A stretch of 64,000 nucleotides of DNA from Romanomermis culicivorax. Its lineage: Eukaryota; Nematoda; Enoplea; Mermithida; Mermithidae. Below, piece after piece: positions 1-8,795 of the stretch. The translations under genes and the position numbers were made by a program. The notes beneath the pieces are model-generated. The model was not told the DNA's origin and made no database searches. It was given only the letters and a program-made list of their open reading frames with translations. The stretch spans positions 310,001-374,000 of the forward strand of contig CAWUHX010000307.1 of assembly GCA_963922205.1 (NCBI GenBank). Direction: 5' to 3'. How positions within the stretch are numbered: position 1 is the first letter of the stretch; the number at the start of each line of letters is the position of its first letter.

Positions 1-134
1 TCTTTTTGCAATTTGAAGGGCCATTCTTTGAGCAATTTGAGTATAAAGCAGGTTTTACCACTGCCTGTTGCTCCTGTGACCACAAAATTTGCTGGTGCTT
101 TTAAATAAACAATGTTGGAGTCAATTTCTTCCAT
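1..134 (-). CDS. Maverick packaging ATPase, N-terminal fragment
   Basis: The ATG is at 134-132 on the minus strand, and 44 codons run without a stop off the left edge. A Walker A loop, GATGSGKT, sits at residues 21-28, preceded by a hydrophobic beta strand (NFVVT). This matches the FtsK/HerA-type genome-packaging ATPase (A32-like) of Mavericks and adintoviruses, which pumps DNA into capsids. The start overlaps the end of the protease gene by 14 bases in another frame, the tight packing seen through the cluster. The Walker B and sensor regions lie outside the window, so only the N-terminus and position in the cluster support the call. Confidence 0.8.
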   Translation of the reverse strand, partial: MEEIDSNIVYLKAPANFVVTGATGSGKTCFILKLLKEWPFKLQK

Positions 135-639
135 TTTTGACTGTTCTACCCAGCTTTCTATTTATAAATTTTTCGAGCCACATGCACACTATCGAGTCAT
201 TTTTTCTTCGACTGTGTGAAAACTCATGCAATATATTTTCAAGTGCTTTGGACCTTGAGAGATGGTAGGCGAAATAAAGGCAGTATAATCCACACAGTCC
301 GCTATATTGCATGGGAAAATTTGTTCTGGCAGAAATGGGACCTAATTCAAGCCCATAATTTCTTGGCTCTTTACCTAGACTATCGATAAAAAATGTTTTT
401 TCACCCTTCCTTTTAAAAAACAAAACCCAGTGAGCACCTTTTTTGGTTGAAGGATCTGTATTGATTATGATAAAACCATTTGAAAAGTGGGGTATTTTAT
501 CGCTAGAAAAAATACCTTTGAAAAATTTTTTGGACACATAGTCCAACATCAAAAACGCTCTTAGCTGATTTGCATACATTAGGGTATGAAATCTAAAATT
601 ACATTTCTCCGCTGATCTATAGTTATAGTATTGTCCCAT
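121..639 (-). CDS. Maverick adenain-like cysteine protease
   Basis: A 172-residue protein of the adenovirus protease (adenain, C5/Ulp1-like) fold, which cleaves capsid precursors during maturation. The catalytic residues are in the family order: H70 in GAHW, D86 in FIDSLG, then Q111 and C116 in QYSGLCGLYC. The length is close to that of Maverick proteases. Its 5' end overlaps the major capsid gene by 61 bases and its 3' end overlaps the ATPase start by 14 bases. The ATG at 639 gives the full core. No break is visible. Confidence 0.9.
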   Translation of the reverse strand: MGQYYNYRSAEKCNFRFHTLMYANQLRAFLMLDYVSKKFFKGIFSSDKIPHFSNGFIIINTDPSTKKGAHWVLFFKRKGEKTFFIDSLGKEPRNYGLELGPISARTNFPMQYSGLCGLYCLYFAYHLSRSKALENILHEFSHSRRKNDSIVCMWLEKFINRKLGRTVKNGRN

Positions 640-1802
640 AACATGTAGAAAAGCATGACATATTCATTATTAATTTTTCCAACATCCCATTGAGCTGTGA
701 AAGTAACAATACCATTGGTTCTCACATTATCATCTGGCAGCAGATCAAATGGTAATACTTGATTACCTTCTGTAATGAAATCATCTAGAGTCAAGCCTGT
801 GTCTGTATCTGCAAACAATTTTTTGACAATTTTAAGTGAATTGAGGTATGGCTCCATCATTGACTCATTTGGCTTATAAGGCAGGGGTGGTACCAACCGC
901 CCATTCACTTCAATTTGAGCAAACTTGCAGTTTCTCAATATAAAACCAAAGGGACTGAACATGTATATTCCATTAAAAGAATTGGCATTTACCATAGTTG
1001 TAATTATTAGTCGAGGAACTTGTCCATTATTAAGCACAAAATTTGAAATCAAAGTTGTTCCTGATGGGACTGGCAAGGTTCTAACTGATGCATGTGATAC
1101 AGGATATCTCATTGGGAATGCTTTTTCCAAATTCAGCATGCTATTTGCAGTTAAGCTTACTCTTTTTACTTTGAGTACCATTCTAGTTATAGTGAGCTTT
1201 TCAGTTTTATCATCTGATCCAGACATTAGATGAAAACTCGATGGTGAGGGTATAAGTGTTAGAGAAAATCTAACGCCTGTTGGTAAAAGTTTATTTTGCA
1301 TGAGCAGGTCTAAATGTAACCTACCTGCCAAATCGACCAATTGACTTTTTGCAAATTTTTCACACTTGTAATCAAAAGCTGGGTTGATCCCAGCTGCCAC
1401 CCCTTCAAATTTGTCTGCTTTGTCTTTCACATACATTTGGGGTATACCCACTGCTCCATTTTTAGCAGCAGCAGAGTATGTAAAATGTGTTTCCATGTAA
1501 GCTCTGTAGGGGTATGTTCCTGTTGCTTGATTTATTATAGTGCCATTAGCTTTGAGCACTACATCTCGAAACAGTGTGTGCAAAAGCAAATTTGATGGTG
1601 CCACCCTTACCCCATCTTTTAACTTTGAGCCATCACTTGCTGTAATTTTACATGTTACTTTTAACAAAAAGCTTGGATCTGTCATCTGAGTGAATGATTC
1701 TGGAACATCAAATTGGATTGGTTCACCAGACACGAGGGGGTTGGTGGGGTAATACTCCACCTCTGATTCACCAATAATTGTAGTTTCAATTTTTCTTGAC
1801 AT
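579..1802 (-). CDS. Maverick major capsid protein (double jelly-roll)
   Basis: A 407-residue protein beginning MSRKIETT. Features typical of the Maverick capsid protein are a strand-rich region around residue 45 (FLLKVTCKI), a VAPSNLLLHTLF segment near residue 70 followed by an alternating hydrophobic strand, and a TYPYRAYMETHF motif near residue 97. The PSN-L-LHSLF and TYPYRAY-E signatures are what I rely on for the family call. It would build the pseudo-hexameric capsomers. It lies between the small basic protein (17-base overlap) and the protease (61-base overlap). It is somewhat shorter than many family members but intact; assignment to the double jelly-roll fold is by motif and context, not structure. 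Confidence 0.8.
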   Translation of the reverse strand: MSRKIETTIIGESEVEYYPTNPLVSGEPIQFDVPESFTQMTDPSFLLKVTCKITASDGSKLKDGVRVAPSNLLLHTLFRDVVLKANGTIINQATGTYPYRAYMETHFTYSAAAKNGAVGIPQMYVKDKADKFEGVAAGINPAFDYKCEKFAKSQLVDLAGRLHLDLLMQNKLLPTGVRFSLTLIPSPSSFHLMSGSDDKTEKLTITRMVLKVKRVSLTANSMLNLEKAFPMRYPVSHASVRTLPVPSGTTLISNFVLNNGQVPRLIITTMVNANSFNGIYMFSPFGFILRNCKFAQIEVNGRLVPPLPYKPNESMMEPYLNSLKIVKKLFADTDTGLTLDDFITEGNQVLPFDLLPDDNVRTNGIVTFTAQWDVGKINNEYVMLFYMLWDNTITIDQRRNVILDFIP

Positions 1803-1983
1803 ATTTAGAATTTCTTAAAGCAAATTTATTTGAATTGTTATTTATAGATGTTTTGCGTTTTGTATTCTTGTATTTTTGTTTCATGACCTTTGATCCTTTA
1901 CCTTTCTGATTCTTTTTTTCCTTTTTTTGTGACACCTCTTCAGGAAGAACCTTACGAGGGCACCCAAATGGTTGATATGCCAT
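1786..1983 (-). CDS. Small basic protein in Maverick virion gene cluster
   Basis: A 65-residue, lysine-rich protein (MAYQPFGCPRK at the N-terminus, then runs of K, KK and KRK). It starts one base after the penton gene stops and overlaps the capsid gene by 17 bases, so it is clearly placed as a gene. Its size, charge and position between penton and capsid suggest a DNA-condensing core protein comparable in role to adenovirus core proteins. That is inference: I recognise no domain. Confidence 0.55.
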   Translation of the reverse strand: MAYQPFGCPRKVLPEEVSQKKEKKNQKGKGSKVMKQKYKNTKRKTSINNNSNKFALRNSKYVKKN

Positions 1984-1984
1984 T

Positions 1985-2689
1985 TTAAATTTGTCTGAAG
2001 TGTAGTTTGAAAATTAGTGGATTTACAGAATCGTAGAAGAAATTGTTATTTATATTTTTCAGAGAAATGAAAATCGAAGAAACATAACTTTTCATAACTT
2101 GAGCATAGTTGACATAAATATATGAATATGATGCACTTTTCATAGGTTCTGGGAATACATCTATGCATATTGTCCTAGCATCTGGAATAGTCAAATCTGT
2201 TGTCACGATAAACAAGGGTTCAAACTCTACCAGTTTATTGCCTGTGATTCTAACAGTTTTCTTTGTCCTTTTTGAAGGAATTGTTCTGTCTATTGGAAAC
2301 CCCAAGAGACTAGCCAAAAGACCTTTATGGAACTGTAGGCATGTATTTTGAATGTCTACATAAACATATCCATGGTTTATTCCAAATTCTACATCACCTT
2401 TTAGAAGTGGGGGTAGATTTGCATTTAGTTTAGCAATCAAACTTCCTGGTTCTTCCGTTTTTATCATAAAATGACCCTTGAACTCTTGTTGACCATGTAT
2501 GAAGGTTATAGTGTTTCCTTCATGAGTGATTGGAGATTTAAGGATTAGCTGAACTAGTCCAACTTCCCAGTCATGTGGAAAAATTAAAGGTTTTGGTAAA
2601 TGAAAGCTATAGCCATCATTCTGCTTCACAGCATTGTTGGTGTTCAAAATTAGACAAAAGTCTTTTGGACCAGAGTTAAAATCATCCAT
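1985..2689 (-). CDS. Maverick minor capsid (penton) protein
   Basis: A 234-residue protein. The N-terminal half carries the signature of the Maverick penton (PX) family: an asparagine-rich opening (LNTNNAVKQND), a proline-leucine strand, then WEVGLVQLIL near residue 42. The jelly-roll penton caps the fivefold vertices. The gene overlaps the integrase end by 8 bases and is followed after one base by the small basic protein gene. Alternating hydrophobic strands continue to about residue 200 with no break. Confidence 0.75.
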   Translation of the reverse strand: MDDFNSGPKDFCLILNTNNAVKQNDGYSFHLPKPLIFPHDWEVGLVQLILKSPITHEGNTITFIHGQQEFKGHFMIKTEEPGSLIAKLNANLPPLLKGDVEFGINHGYVYVDIQNTCLQFHKGLLASLLGFPIDRTIPSKRTKKTVRITGNKLVEFEPLFIVTTDLTIPDARTICIDVFPEPMKSASYSYIYVNYAQVMKSYVSSIFISLKNINNNFFYDSVNPLIFKLHFRQI

Positions 2690-3776
2690 TTTGCTTTTCC
2701 TGATGCTGAGGTTTATTTATAATCTCACTGACCCATGAATTAAATTTTGATGGATACCCTCTCCATTTTACAAAATAATCAACTTTTAACCCCTTTTTCC
2801 GCGTTTTTATAATCTTTTCAATAATGTACAAGCCCTGACTATCTATATCAACTTTTTGTAGCTCAGGTTCATAGAAAATTCCTTCTAAAACTTCGTCCAT
2901 TTGATCCTTAATTTTGTACACTGGTGGATTACGCCCCAATCTTTGCGATACAATGAAAAACTCTTCTGTCCAATTGGGCATAAACCCTTTTTCAAATGTT
3001 CTCTTGACTTTACTCAGACGAACTTTATCGCCTAGTCTGAACTTGAATTTTGGCATTTCTTTGCCCACTCTGAATGCCCTGTGTAAAATTTCTTTTTGAT
3101 TTTTAGGTCCGACATTAGCTGGAAATGTGCCAATGGTTCGATGGTACGAATTATTGTAATTCTCAAGGAGTGAGTTCAAAATTTCCAAATATCTATATGC
3201 ATTCTTGTATGTAAAATATTTCCACATTTTTTCTTTTAAGGTCCTGTTAAATCTTTCGACTATACTCGATTTCATTTCGCTTTTGGTCGTAAAAAAATTA
3301 ATGTACTCATTCTTTAAAAACTTTTGAAACTCTTTGTTTAAAAATTCTGTCCCAGCATCAGTTTGTAGCACAGCCGGTTTTCTACCCGACTGGAAAACTT
3401 TCTCGAATGCATCTATAATATTTTTTGAAGTTTTCGATTTTATGGGCACTGACCATGCAAATTTTGAGAAAATATCTATGACATTCAGTAAATATTTATA
3501 ATCATCGTTTTCTTTGCTCAATGACTGTAAATCGACCAAATCTGCTTGCCACAGCTCGTCGATTCCACTAACAACCACTTTGTTACGTCTATAATGTTTT
3601 AGTGCAGGTTTATGTAAAGTATAGGTCGGCTGTTTTTCCAGCCATTCTTTGACCTGTTTCCTATTGACCCCCTTGACTTTTTTGAGGAGTCTCTCAATTC
3701 CTGAATATCCTGTTTTAGGATCATAGAAAATGTTATTCAATTTTTTATTCATTTTACAACAACAATAAACAAACAA
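2682..3776 (-). CDS. Maverick retroviral-type integrase with chromodomain
   Basis: A 364-residue integrase that would insert the element's DNA ends into the host chromosome. The DDE triad is visible: D79 (QADLVDL), D140 (LQTDAGTEF) and E174 (IVERFNRTL); the last two are separated by 33 residues, close to the classic D,D(35)E. The core is followed by an SH3-like region and a C-terminal chromodomain around residues 310-355 (EKIIKTR, VKWRGYP, NSWVSE), which in this family targets modified chromatin. The first ATG lies 8 codons before a second one (MNKKL); either could be used. It is the last gene before the GAC-rich repeat, consistent with integrase lying near a Maverick terminus. Confidence 0.92.
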   Translation of the reverse strand: MFVYCCCKMNKKLNNIFYDPKTGYSGIERLLKKVKGVNRKQVKEWLEKQPTYTLHKPALKHYRRNKVVVSGIDELWQADLVDLQSLSKENDDYKYLLNVIDIFSKFAWSVPIKSKTSKNIIDAFEKVFQSGRKPAVLQTDAGTEFLNKEFQKFLKNEYINFFTTKSEMKSSIVERFNRTLKEKMWKYFTYKNAYRYLEILNSLLENYNNSYHRTIGTFPANVGPKNQKEILHRAFRVGKEMPKFKFRLGDKVRLSKVKRTFEKGFMPNWTEEFFIVSQRLGRNPPVYKIKDQMDEVLEGIFYEPELQKVDIDSQGLYIIEKIIKTRKKGLKVDYFVKWRGYPSKFNSWVSEIINKPQHQEKQNG

Positions 3777-3794
3777 TTAAATTTATTTATAGAA

Positions 3795-4155
3795 ATGATG
3801 ATGAGGACGATGCGACACGACGACAGGACGACGACGACGCAATGACGACAGGACGACGACGACGACGGCAGGACGACGACGGCAACGGCAGGACGAGGAC
3901 GACGACAGGACGACGACGCGACGAAGACAACCACACGACGACGACGACAACGGCAGGACGATGACGGCAACGGCAGGACGACGACAGGACGACGACGACG
4001 CCGCGACGACGACAGGACGACGACGGCAACGGCAGGACGACGACAGGACGACGACGACGCGGCGACGACGACAGGACGACGACGACATGACGACGACGGC
4101 AACATCAGGACGACGACGGGACGACGACGGCAACGGCAGGACGACGACGACGACG
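3795..4155. repeat. GAC-rich satellite beside the Maverick integrase
   Basis: About 360 bp built from GAC triplets interrupted by GGCAACGGCAG blocks. The CGGCAACGGC block recurs at 3965 and 4024, giving a higher-order unit near 59 bp. Every frame on both strands is open or nearly so and translates to Ser/Arg/Val or Asp/Arg/Thr runs, so the long ORFs here are artefacts of composition. It lies where a Maverick terminal region is expected and may be a subterminal repeat of the element. Confidence 0.85.
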
Positions 4156-4228
4156 TTTTTATTTTTTTGTCAATTTTTTTTCTGAATAAATCATTTATAT
4201 ACGTTGTTTGATTCATACTTTTCAAGGA

Positions 4229-4294
4229 GGGCTTGGTCTAGTGGCAGGATCTCCCCATCTCAACCAATTGACCCGGGTTCGAATCCCTGAGCCG
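4229..4294 (+). tRNA. tRNA-like sequence, probably degenerate (pseudogene or SINE head)
   Basis: There is an A box TGGTCTAGTGG at 4234-4244 and a B box GGTTCGAATCC at 4276-4286 with normal spacing. The best acceptor pairing is GGGCTTG with TGAGCCG, with the outermost pair mismatched. The T stem has a mismatch and the anticodon stem does not pair; the loop position would read CTC (Glu-like). It looks like a decayed tRNA or the Pol III promoter of a SINE rather than a working tRNA. Confidence 0.4.
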
Positions 4295-4668
4295 TAAATT
4301 TTTGAAAATTTGAGTTCAAAATCTATTTTTAGAAAGTGGTCCAGTCTCAGGCCCTTAACTACTTATATCAGACTTTGGGAAAAATTCTTCGGAATTTTAG
4401 ACCAAAGTGACAACCCAAAATATTTCCGACATTTTTCTTTTTCCAAAAAATTAATTTTCAAATTTTTCATTTTTCTAAAATCAAACTATAGCTTCCCCCG
4501 CTTATCTGAATTCTAAACTTCCAGCGGAAGGAAGAAGTAAAATATTCCCCGAACCGCAATAAAAAGGAAATTAGCAGAACTGCTAGATTAAACTTTTTCA
4601 GCATTCAAAATTTTAAATTTTTACAAATTTATTATTCAAAAAACAAAAACATTTCGAAGCGTAAAGAA
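4295..4668. other. Non-coding leader between tRNA-like sequence and exonuclease gene
   Basis: AT-rich sequence without a credible ORF. It would hold the promoter or 5' untranslated region of the exonuclease gene; I see no clear TATA box or splice site. Confidence 0.5.
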
Positions 4669-6914
4669 ATGGGAAAAGGCGCGCGGAACCGCCAACAAGC
4701 TCCGACGCGCGAGTGGTCGCACACAGAGCGCCACGTCGAATATGGCAGGGCCCAGCACCGCCAAGATAATCGGTTTTTCTTCATCGACGGTAAGTTTCGA
4801 ACTTATTTTTATCAAATATTCTTGGAAACCGCAGGTAATGCCCAGAAGTCACTGGAAGACCAGCTCGGCGCCCCAAAGGGCAGACGAGGTTAGAACTTAG
4901 AGGGAACGAAAAATGGGAGTACTGAGAAGCGGAAGCTCGAAACCAAGCAGGGAATTTCCAATTTGGAAATATACCTGATACCATCGAGAGCTTTACGATT
5001 CAAGGGAAACCTAGAACCTTGGGTTCAGCCTGTTTTAAAGTTTTATCATCAAAAATTTATCAAAAATTATTTATTTTCAAATCAAATCAAATCATATGAC
5101 TTTTTCGATACCAAATCCATTAAAAATTATCAATTTCGAGCGCTATAAAAATTGTAAATGCAGCGCCATAAATGGAGCGTAGTTGGTCGCTCAAGCAGCT
5201 GGTCAGAGATTGGTGTCCGATCAAGTGGTGGACAATCGGATCAGGTCTACCCTCCCCAACATATAGAGGTAGCAAGGGTAAGATTTGGTAAGGTGTTAGT
5301 TGCCTACCAGCTCAATGTTTGTATATCAGTGGCTCACCTAACAACCTGCACTAAATTTAATTTCTGCAAAACTTAACCCGCTTGGTGTTGTGGTGCTGGT
5401 GTAGTATAGACCCGAAAATGTGCTGAAAAAGGGGAATAAACACTAAAATTAATAGTACCTTATGTTTAGATTATAACGTCAAACGGGCCCTACGAATCCA
5501 TGAACTGGATCAGTGGTTTAAAGCCACATTTGGGTACTGGCCGGCTAATCCCAAGGAACCAAAATTGGTAGACATCGGGAAAGTCAGCCAGACACTCCAT
5601 TTTATCCGAGAAGTATCAATCTTCAGAGGACAACCAGTTTGTGGCTTCGATGTTGAAAAAGTCAACCAGGATAAGGTTGCCGCCTTGTTTAAAACAAGAG
5701 AGGTCGACAATCCAATGGGAAAGCAGTTTGCCCGATACGTGAGCTTCGCTCTAACGAATGGTCAAACCTACGTTATTGATACGACGTCGATGATGCTCAA
5801 AGAGTGGACCAGCCTCCACGACTTCTTGAACTCCGACATGCTCTTCGCCAGATATTCCGTATTGGAGGACCTGGGAAGTATCTATAACGTATGTGGTGCA
5901 GGGCGAGACAATAAGGACAGGGACAAAACTGTGCCCTTACGGGAATTTCTTAGAAAGACCAAGGGTCGATACTTTGATTTAGACCATTTCGCTCTAACCA
6001 TGGTAGGGGTAAACCTGGAGAAAAAATGCTTTCAGACAGGTATCTGTCCCGAAACCTTTCGGTTAAAGGGACTATTCACGGAATTCTACCTGATAGACGT
6101 GGGCCCCTACCAGTATGACTTTTCATTAAAGGCGAACCGTGATCGGTTTGCCAAAAGGGGTATATTGCCGGAAGAGCTTAGGTACGCCGCTCTAGATGCA
6201 TACTACTCCTTATTGGTCATGTTTGCCGCCATTCACTATGGCATGGCCGATCAACTGCTTATGCAAATGCAGATTTTCGACCATGACAAGGTGGATCCCA
6301 AACAGATCAACACCGTTGCCCTACATTTTTATCAACAATATCTAATGATTCCGGGCAACGTGAATCGAGAAATGGGGCTAGGTACCCCAGTTATGGAAAC
6401 TGATCAGGTACAGCCGAATATGGTCTATCACATGATGAAGTGTGAAATGTATAACCGTTGGGCTGTACAGATGCAGGGAAATAACACAGGTTATTATACC
6501 GCGCCCACGGAGTGTAATCCAGTTCGTCCTCAGGGAGTTCAACTGCCAAGTGGCTTCTATCCACTGCTCCCAAGAGATAACAAACCAATGAAGGATGATG
6601 GATACACTACAGATAGTGATCCCGACGAAATCCAGGACGTCCAGATACCAGACTGGGTTAATATTTCAAAAGATATCCTGGAAAATCTCAAGTCAGGTGG
6701 AACCTACTGGGATTTAGAGGGGAAAATTTCTTTGACTTTATACGAAAACGCCAAGCTATACTGGCAACAGGCCGGGAAGCCCGATCAAATACCTGAAGAG
6801 GTGTTTTCCGCAAACAACCACTACCCAGTGGGTATCGAAGGTCATAGACAGGCCTACAAGACCAATTTTTATACGCCAAACTTGGCAAAAATTTCAGGTA
6901 TGTTAGATGAGTGA
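4669..6914 (+). CDS. DEDDy 3'-5' exonuclease protein (spliced ORF1)
   Basis: Proposed exons are 4669-4789, 4835-4888 and 5470-6914, giving 539 residues. The splice sites are ACG|gtaagt, gcag|GTAATG, GAG|gttaga and gtttag|ATTAT; phases agree at both junctions. Exon 3 has no in-frame ATG before 5715, which is why upstream exons are needed. The exonuclease core shows D119-x-E121 (GFDVE), D192 (LEDLGS) and Y297/D301 (YAALDAY), the complete DEDDy set of RNase D/DnaQ-fold nucleases, so it should remove nucleotides from RNA or DNA 3' ends. After it come an acidic linker and a further 100 residues of unknown fold. A single TGA at 6912-6914 separates it from ORF2 in the same frame. It could be a host gene, but its position upstream of an LTR suggests an element gene. 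I do not recognise the full protein. Confidence 0.7.
4889..5469 (+). other. Proposed intron 2 of the exonuclease gene
   Basis: A 581-bp stretch between a GAG|gttaga donor and a gtttag acceptor. It has no supported ORF. The donor is weaker than consensus; a short ORF at 5158 has no protein-like character. Confidence 0.45.
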
Positions 6915-6947
6915 AACTTTGCAGAGTTAGAGGTCATCTGTAAATTT

Positions 6948-8795
6948 ATGCCATTGGCTTATCATTTGGCATGGCCGCACTCGAGAGCGGAGTGCGACTA
7001 CGAAACTAGCGCTTTGCTGAACTATAACTTCTTAAATAGTTATACTAGGGAAGGCCAGGAAATGATAAAACGCATGTCCTGGAAGTCAGGCGACCGCCTG
7101 GCTTATTATTTAGAGTTAGCAGCAACGCTACCGCCGTCGGAACCCCGTTTTCCATCTAAAAAAGGGGTATACGCGTGGCAGAATCGGTTCGGATTTGTCC
7201 CATTACGATTTCGAGAAGCCGAGGAAATTTTGCAAATCGGCGACGACAAATCGTTATTGAAGGACGGAGCCTACAAGGTAAATCCTTATTTTTATGTAAC
7301 TTTTTACTACGTAGGCTTCGAGACTTTGACGCCGGGACTGCGGTATCCGATGACGGAAGACGCATCGCCGACCGATTACCCAATTACGTACGCACCGAGA
7401 AATCCGCTCGAGCTGAGACCGGAGTTTGTTAGCAAAAGCTTCCGGGAGAGAACAATTGCTTCGGAAATGCCCGGGTATACACTAACATATACCCCAGCCG
7501 GTGAGTTAATATCTAAGGTACCGGTAAATCGTCCCTCTACTTCCCAAATGGCGCAAGCCGGAGGGACGGGACAGGTTAAAATGCAGCCCCAAGCCCCAGC
7601 GCCAGTGGTCAAAGCTACACCAGCTCTGGACACTGCTGCTACGCAGGCAGCTGCAGTAATAGTCGTGGTGCCGCCGCCAATGCAACCAGCGGTGGCACAG
7701 CCGACTCAAGTACCTCAAATACAGCAACCGGCCGAGCCTGAGCCAGAGGTTGTCACCATTATGCAGTCTGTACCTCCAGCACCAGCTGTGTTACCAGCTA
7801 AAGTAAAACAGCTCTTGCCAAAGATACGAAATTCAGACTCTGAGTCCAGTTCAGAGGAGGATGTTGAAGAAGAAGAAGAGGGTGAAATTCTGGAATCTGA
7901 GGGCCAGACATCAGAGAATAAGGATGCGATGGAGGCCAAGACTCAGAAACAGGCTATTGAGGAGGAAAAAATCCAGACTCAAATTGACGAAGCAGTCACT
8001 AAAATGTTAGGGATCGATGTCAGACTGGAGAAGATGCAGGAAGCATCCCAGGAGATACCTGTGAAGGCCAAAGATCCTAGGGATCACGACCGACAAGCGA
8101 AGCAAGAGGCCCTACAGGCCAAAATTCAAGAACAGAAAAGGCTGACGCAGCAGGAATTCCTGCGTCAGAGGGCAATCCAAAGGAAGCTGAAGGAGCAAGC
8201 ACTAGCCGATGATAGCTCAGATTCAGCCATTGCAGCGACAGAGCTGATGAGGAGGGGAAGAATTGCCGAGGAAGGTATTCCTGGAATTTATTCCCCAGAC
8301 AAAGTTCAGCAGATGTTAGCTGAAGGTATGTCGGAAAAATTTATCCGACACTTGGCCAAGGAAAAGGTAAGGGGCAGAAAGAGGATAGGTAAGGCCAAAC
8401 GACGCAGACTTGCAGCTCAAGGACAGCAGCAACAAGGAGCGGCCGCCACCGGATTTGAAAACGACGCCTACGATACGGCCGAGGAAACAACGACCCCAGA
8501 ATACTCGACGAGTCAAAAGTCGAGAACGGAGACTTCGAAAAGTCAGACGAGGACGGAGACTTCAAAAAGTCAAACGCGAACGGAGACCTCCAAAGGCCAG
8601 ACAAAATTGGATAGGACAACAGGGTCCACTGCAACAATTTCGTACACTCAGACGCGAATGGTATCGAAAACCGGCGGAGAGGTTAGTACTTCATCTGGCA
8701 AAAGCAAATCCGTGCCCTCCAGCTATACCGCAAGAAGTAGCAAACCTGCGGGAAGCGTATTGGTGAAGCCGATCTTGAATCGGAGGAAAAATTGA
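6948..8795 (+). CDS. ORF2: charged, partly coiled-coil protein downstream of exonuclease
   Basis: A 615-residue ORF in the same frame as ORF1 and open from directly after the TGA at 6912, so it could be a C-terminal extension by stop readthrough, or be joined by removing a 27-nt GT-AG stretch (6898-6924). Regions visible: a globular N-terminus to about residue 190; a Pro/Ala/Gln/Val-rich linker (200-290); an acidic Ser/Glu block (about 290-330); a Gln/Glu/Lys helical region likely to form a coiled coil (330-430); a basic [13 protein letters not shown] cluster resembling a nuclear-localisation or RNA-binding signal near 475; and three tandem copies of a [13 protein letters not shown] nonapeptide (8518-8600). 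No known domain is recognised. The layout resembles a scaffold or cofactor of a ribonucleoprotein, which is inference. Confidence 0.6.
   Translation: MPLAYHLAWPHSRAECDYETSALLNYNFLNSYTREGQEMIKRMSWKSGDRLAYYLELAATLPPSEPRFPSKKGVYAWQNRFGFVPLRFREAEEILQIGDDKSLLKDGAYKVNPYFYVTFYYVGFETLTPGLRYPMTEDASPTDYPITYAPRNPLELRPEFVSKSFRERTIASEMPGYTLTYTPAGELISKVPVNRPSTSQMAQAGGTGQVKMQPQAPAPVVKATPALDTAATQAAAVIVVVPPPMQPAVAQPTQVPQIQQPAEPEPEVVTIMQSVPPAPAVLPAKVKQLLPKIRNSDSESSSEEDVEEEEEGEILESEGQTSENKDAMEAKTQKQAIEEEKIQTQIDEAVTKMLGIDVRLEKMQEASQEIPVKAKDPRDHDRQAKQEALQAKIQEQKRLTQQEFLRQRAIQRKLKEQALADDSSDSAIAATELMRRGRIAEEGIPGIYSPDKVQQMLAEGMSEKFIRHLAKEKVRGRKRIGKAKRRRLAAQGQQQQGAAATGFENDAYDTAEETTTPEYSTSQKSRTETSKSQTRTETSKSQTRTETSKGQTKLDRTTGSTATISYTQTRMVSKTGGEVSTSSGKSKSVPSSYTARSSKPAGSVLVKPILNRRKN

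Larger units (their letters stand above)
1..4200 (-). mobile_element. Maverick/Polinton large DNA transposon, integrase-proximal part
   Basis: Six minus-strand genes in series encode the hallmark Maverick set: retroviral-type integrase with chromodomain, penton-like minor capsid, small basic protein, double jelly-roll major capsid, adenain-like protease and FtsK/HerA-type ATPase. Five adjacent pairs overlap or abut within a few bases, as in a virus genome. The protein-primed DNA polymerase B expected of the family is not here and would lie left of the window. I see no frameshift or stop in the visible genes, so this copy may be recent. The right boundary is uncertain: a GAC-rich repeat follows the integrase and I could not identify a terminal inverted repeat or target duplication, so 4200 is approximate. 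Confidence 0.88.

Noticed and set aside
3749-4225. 158-residue and other overlapping ORFs in the GAC repeat
   Set aside because: Composition artefacts of a triplet satellite; all frames are open and translate to Ser/Arg/Val runs.
5158-5376. 72-residue ORF in the proposed exonuclease intron
   Set aside because: No motif and splice sites on either side favour intron.
7279-7315. Possible 37-nt GT-AG intron in ORF2
   Set aside because: Removal shifts the frame to an immediate stop, while the unspliced frame is protein-like.
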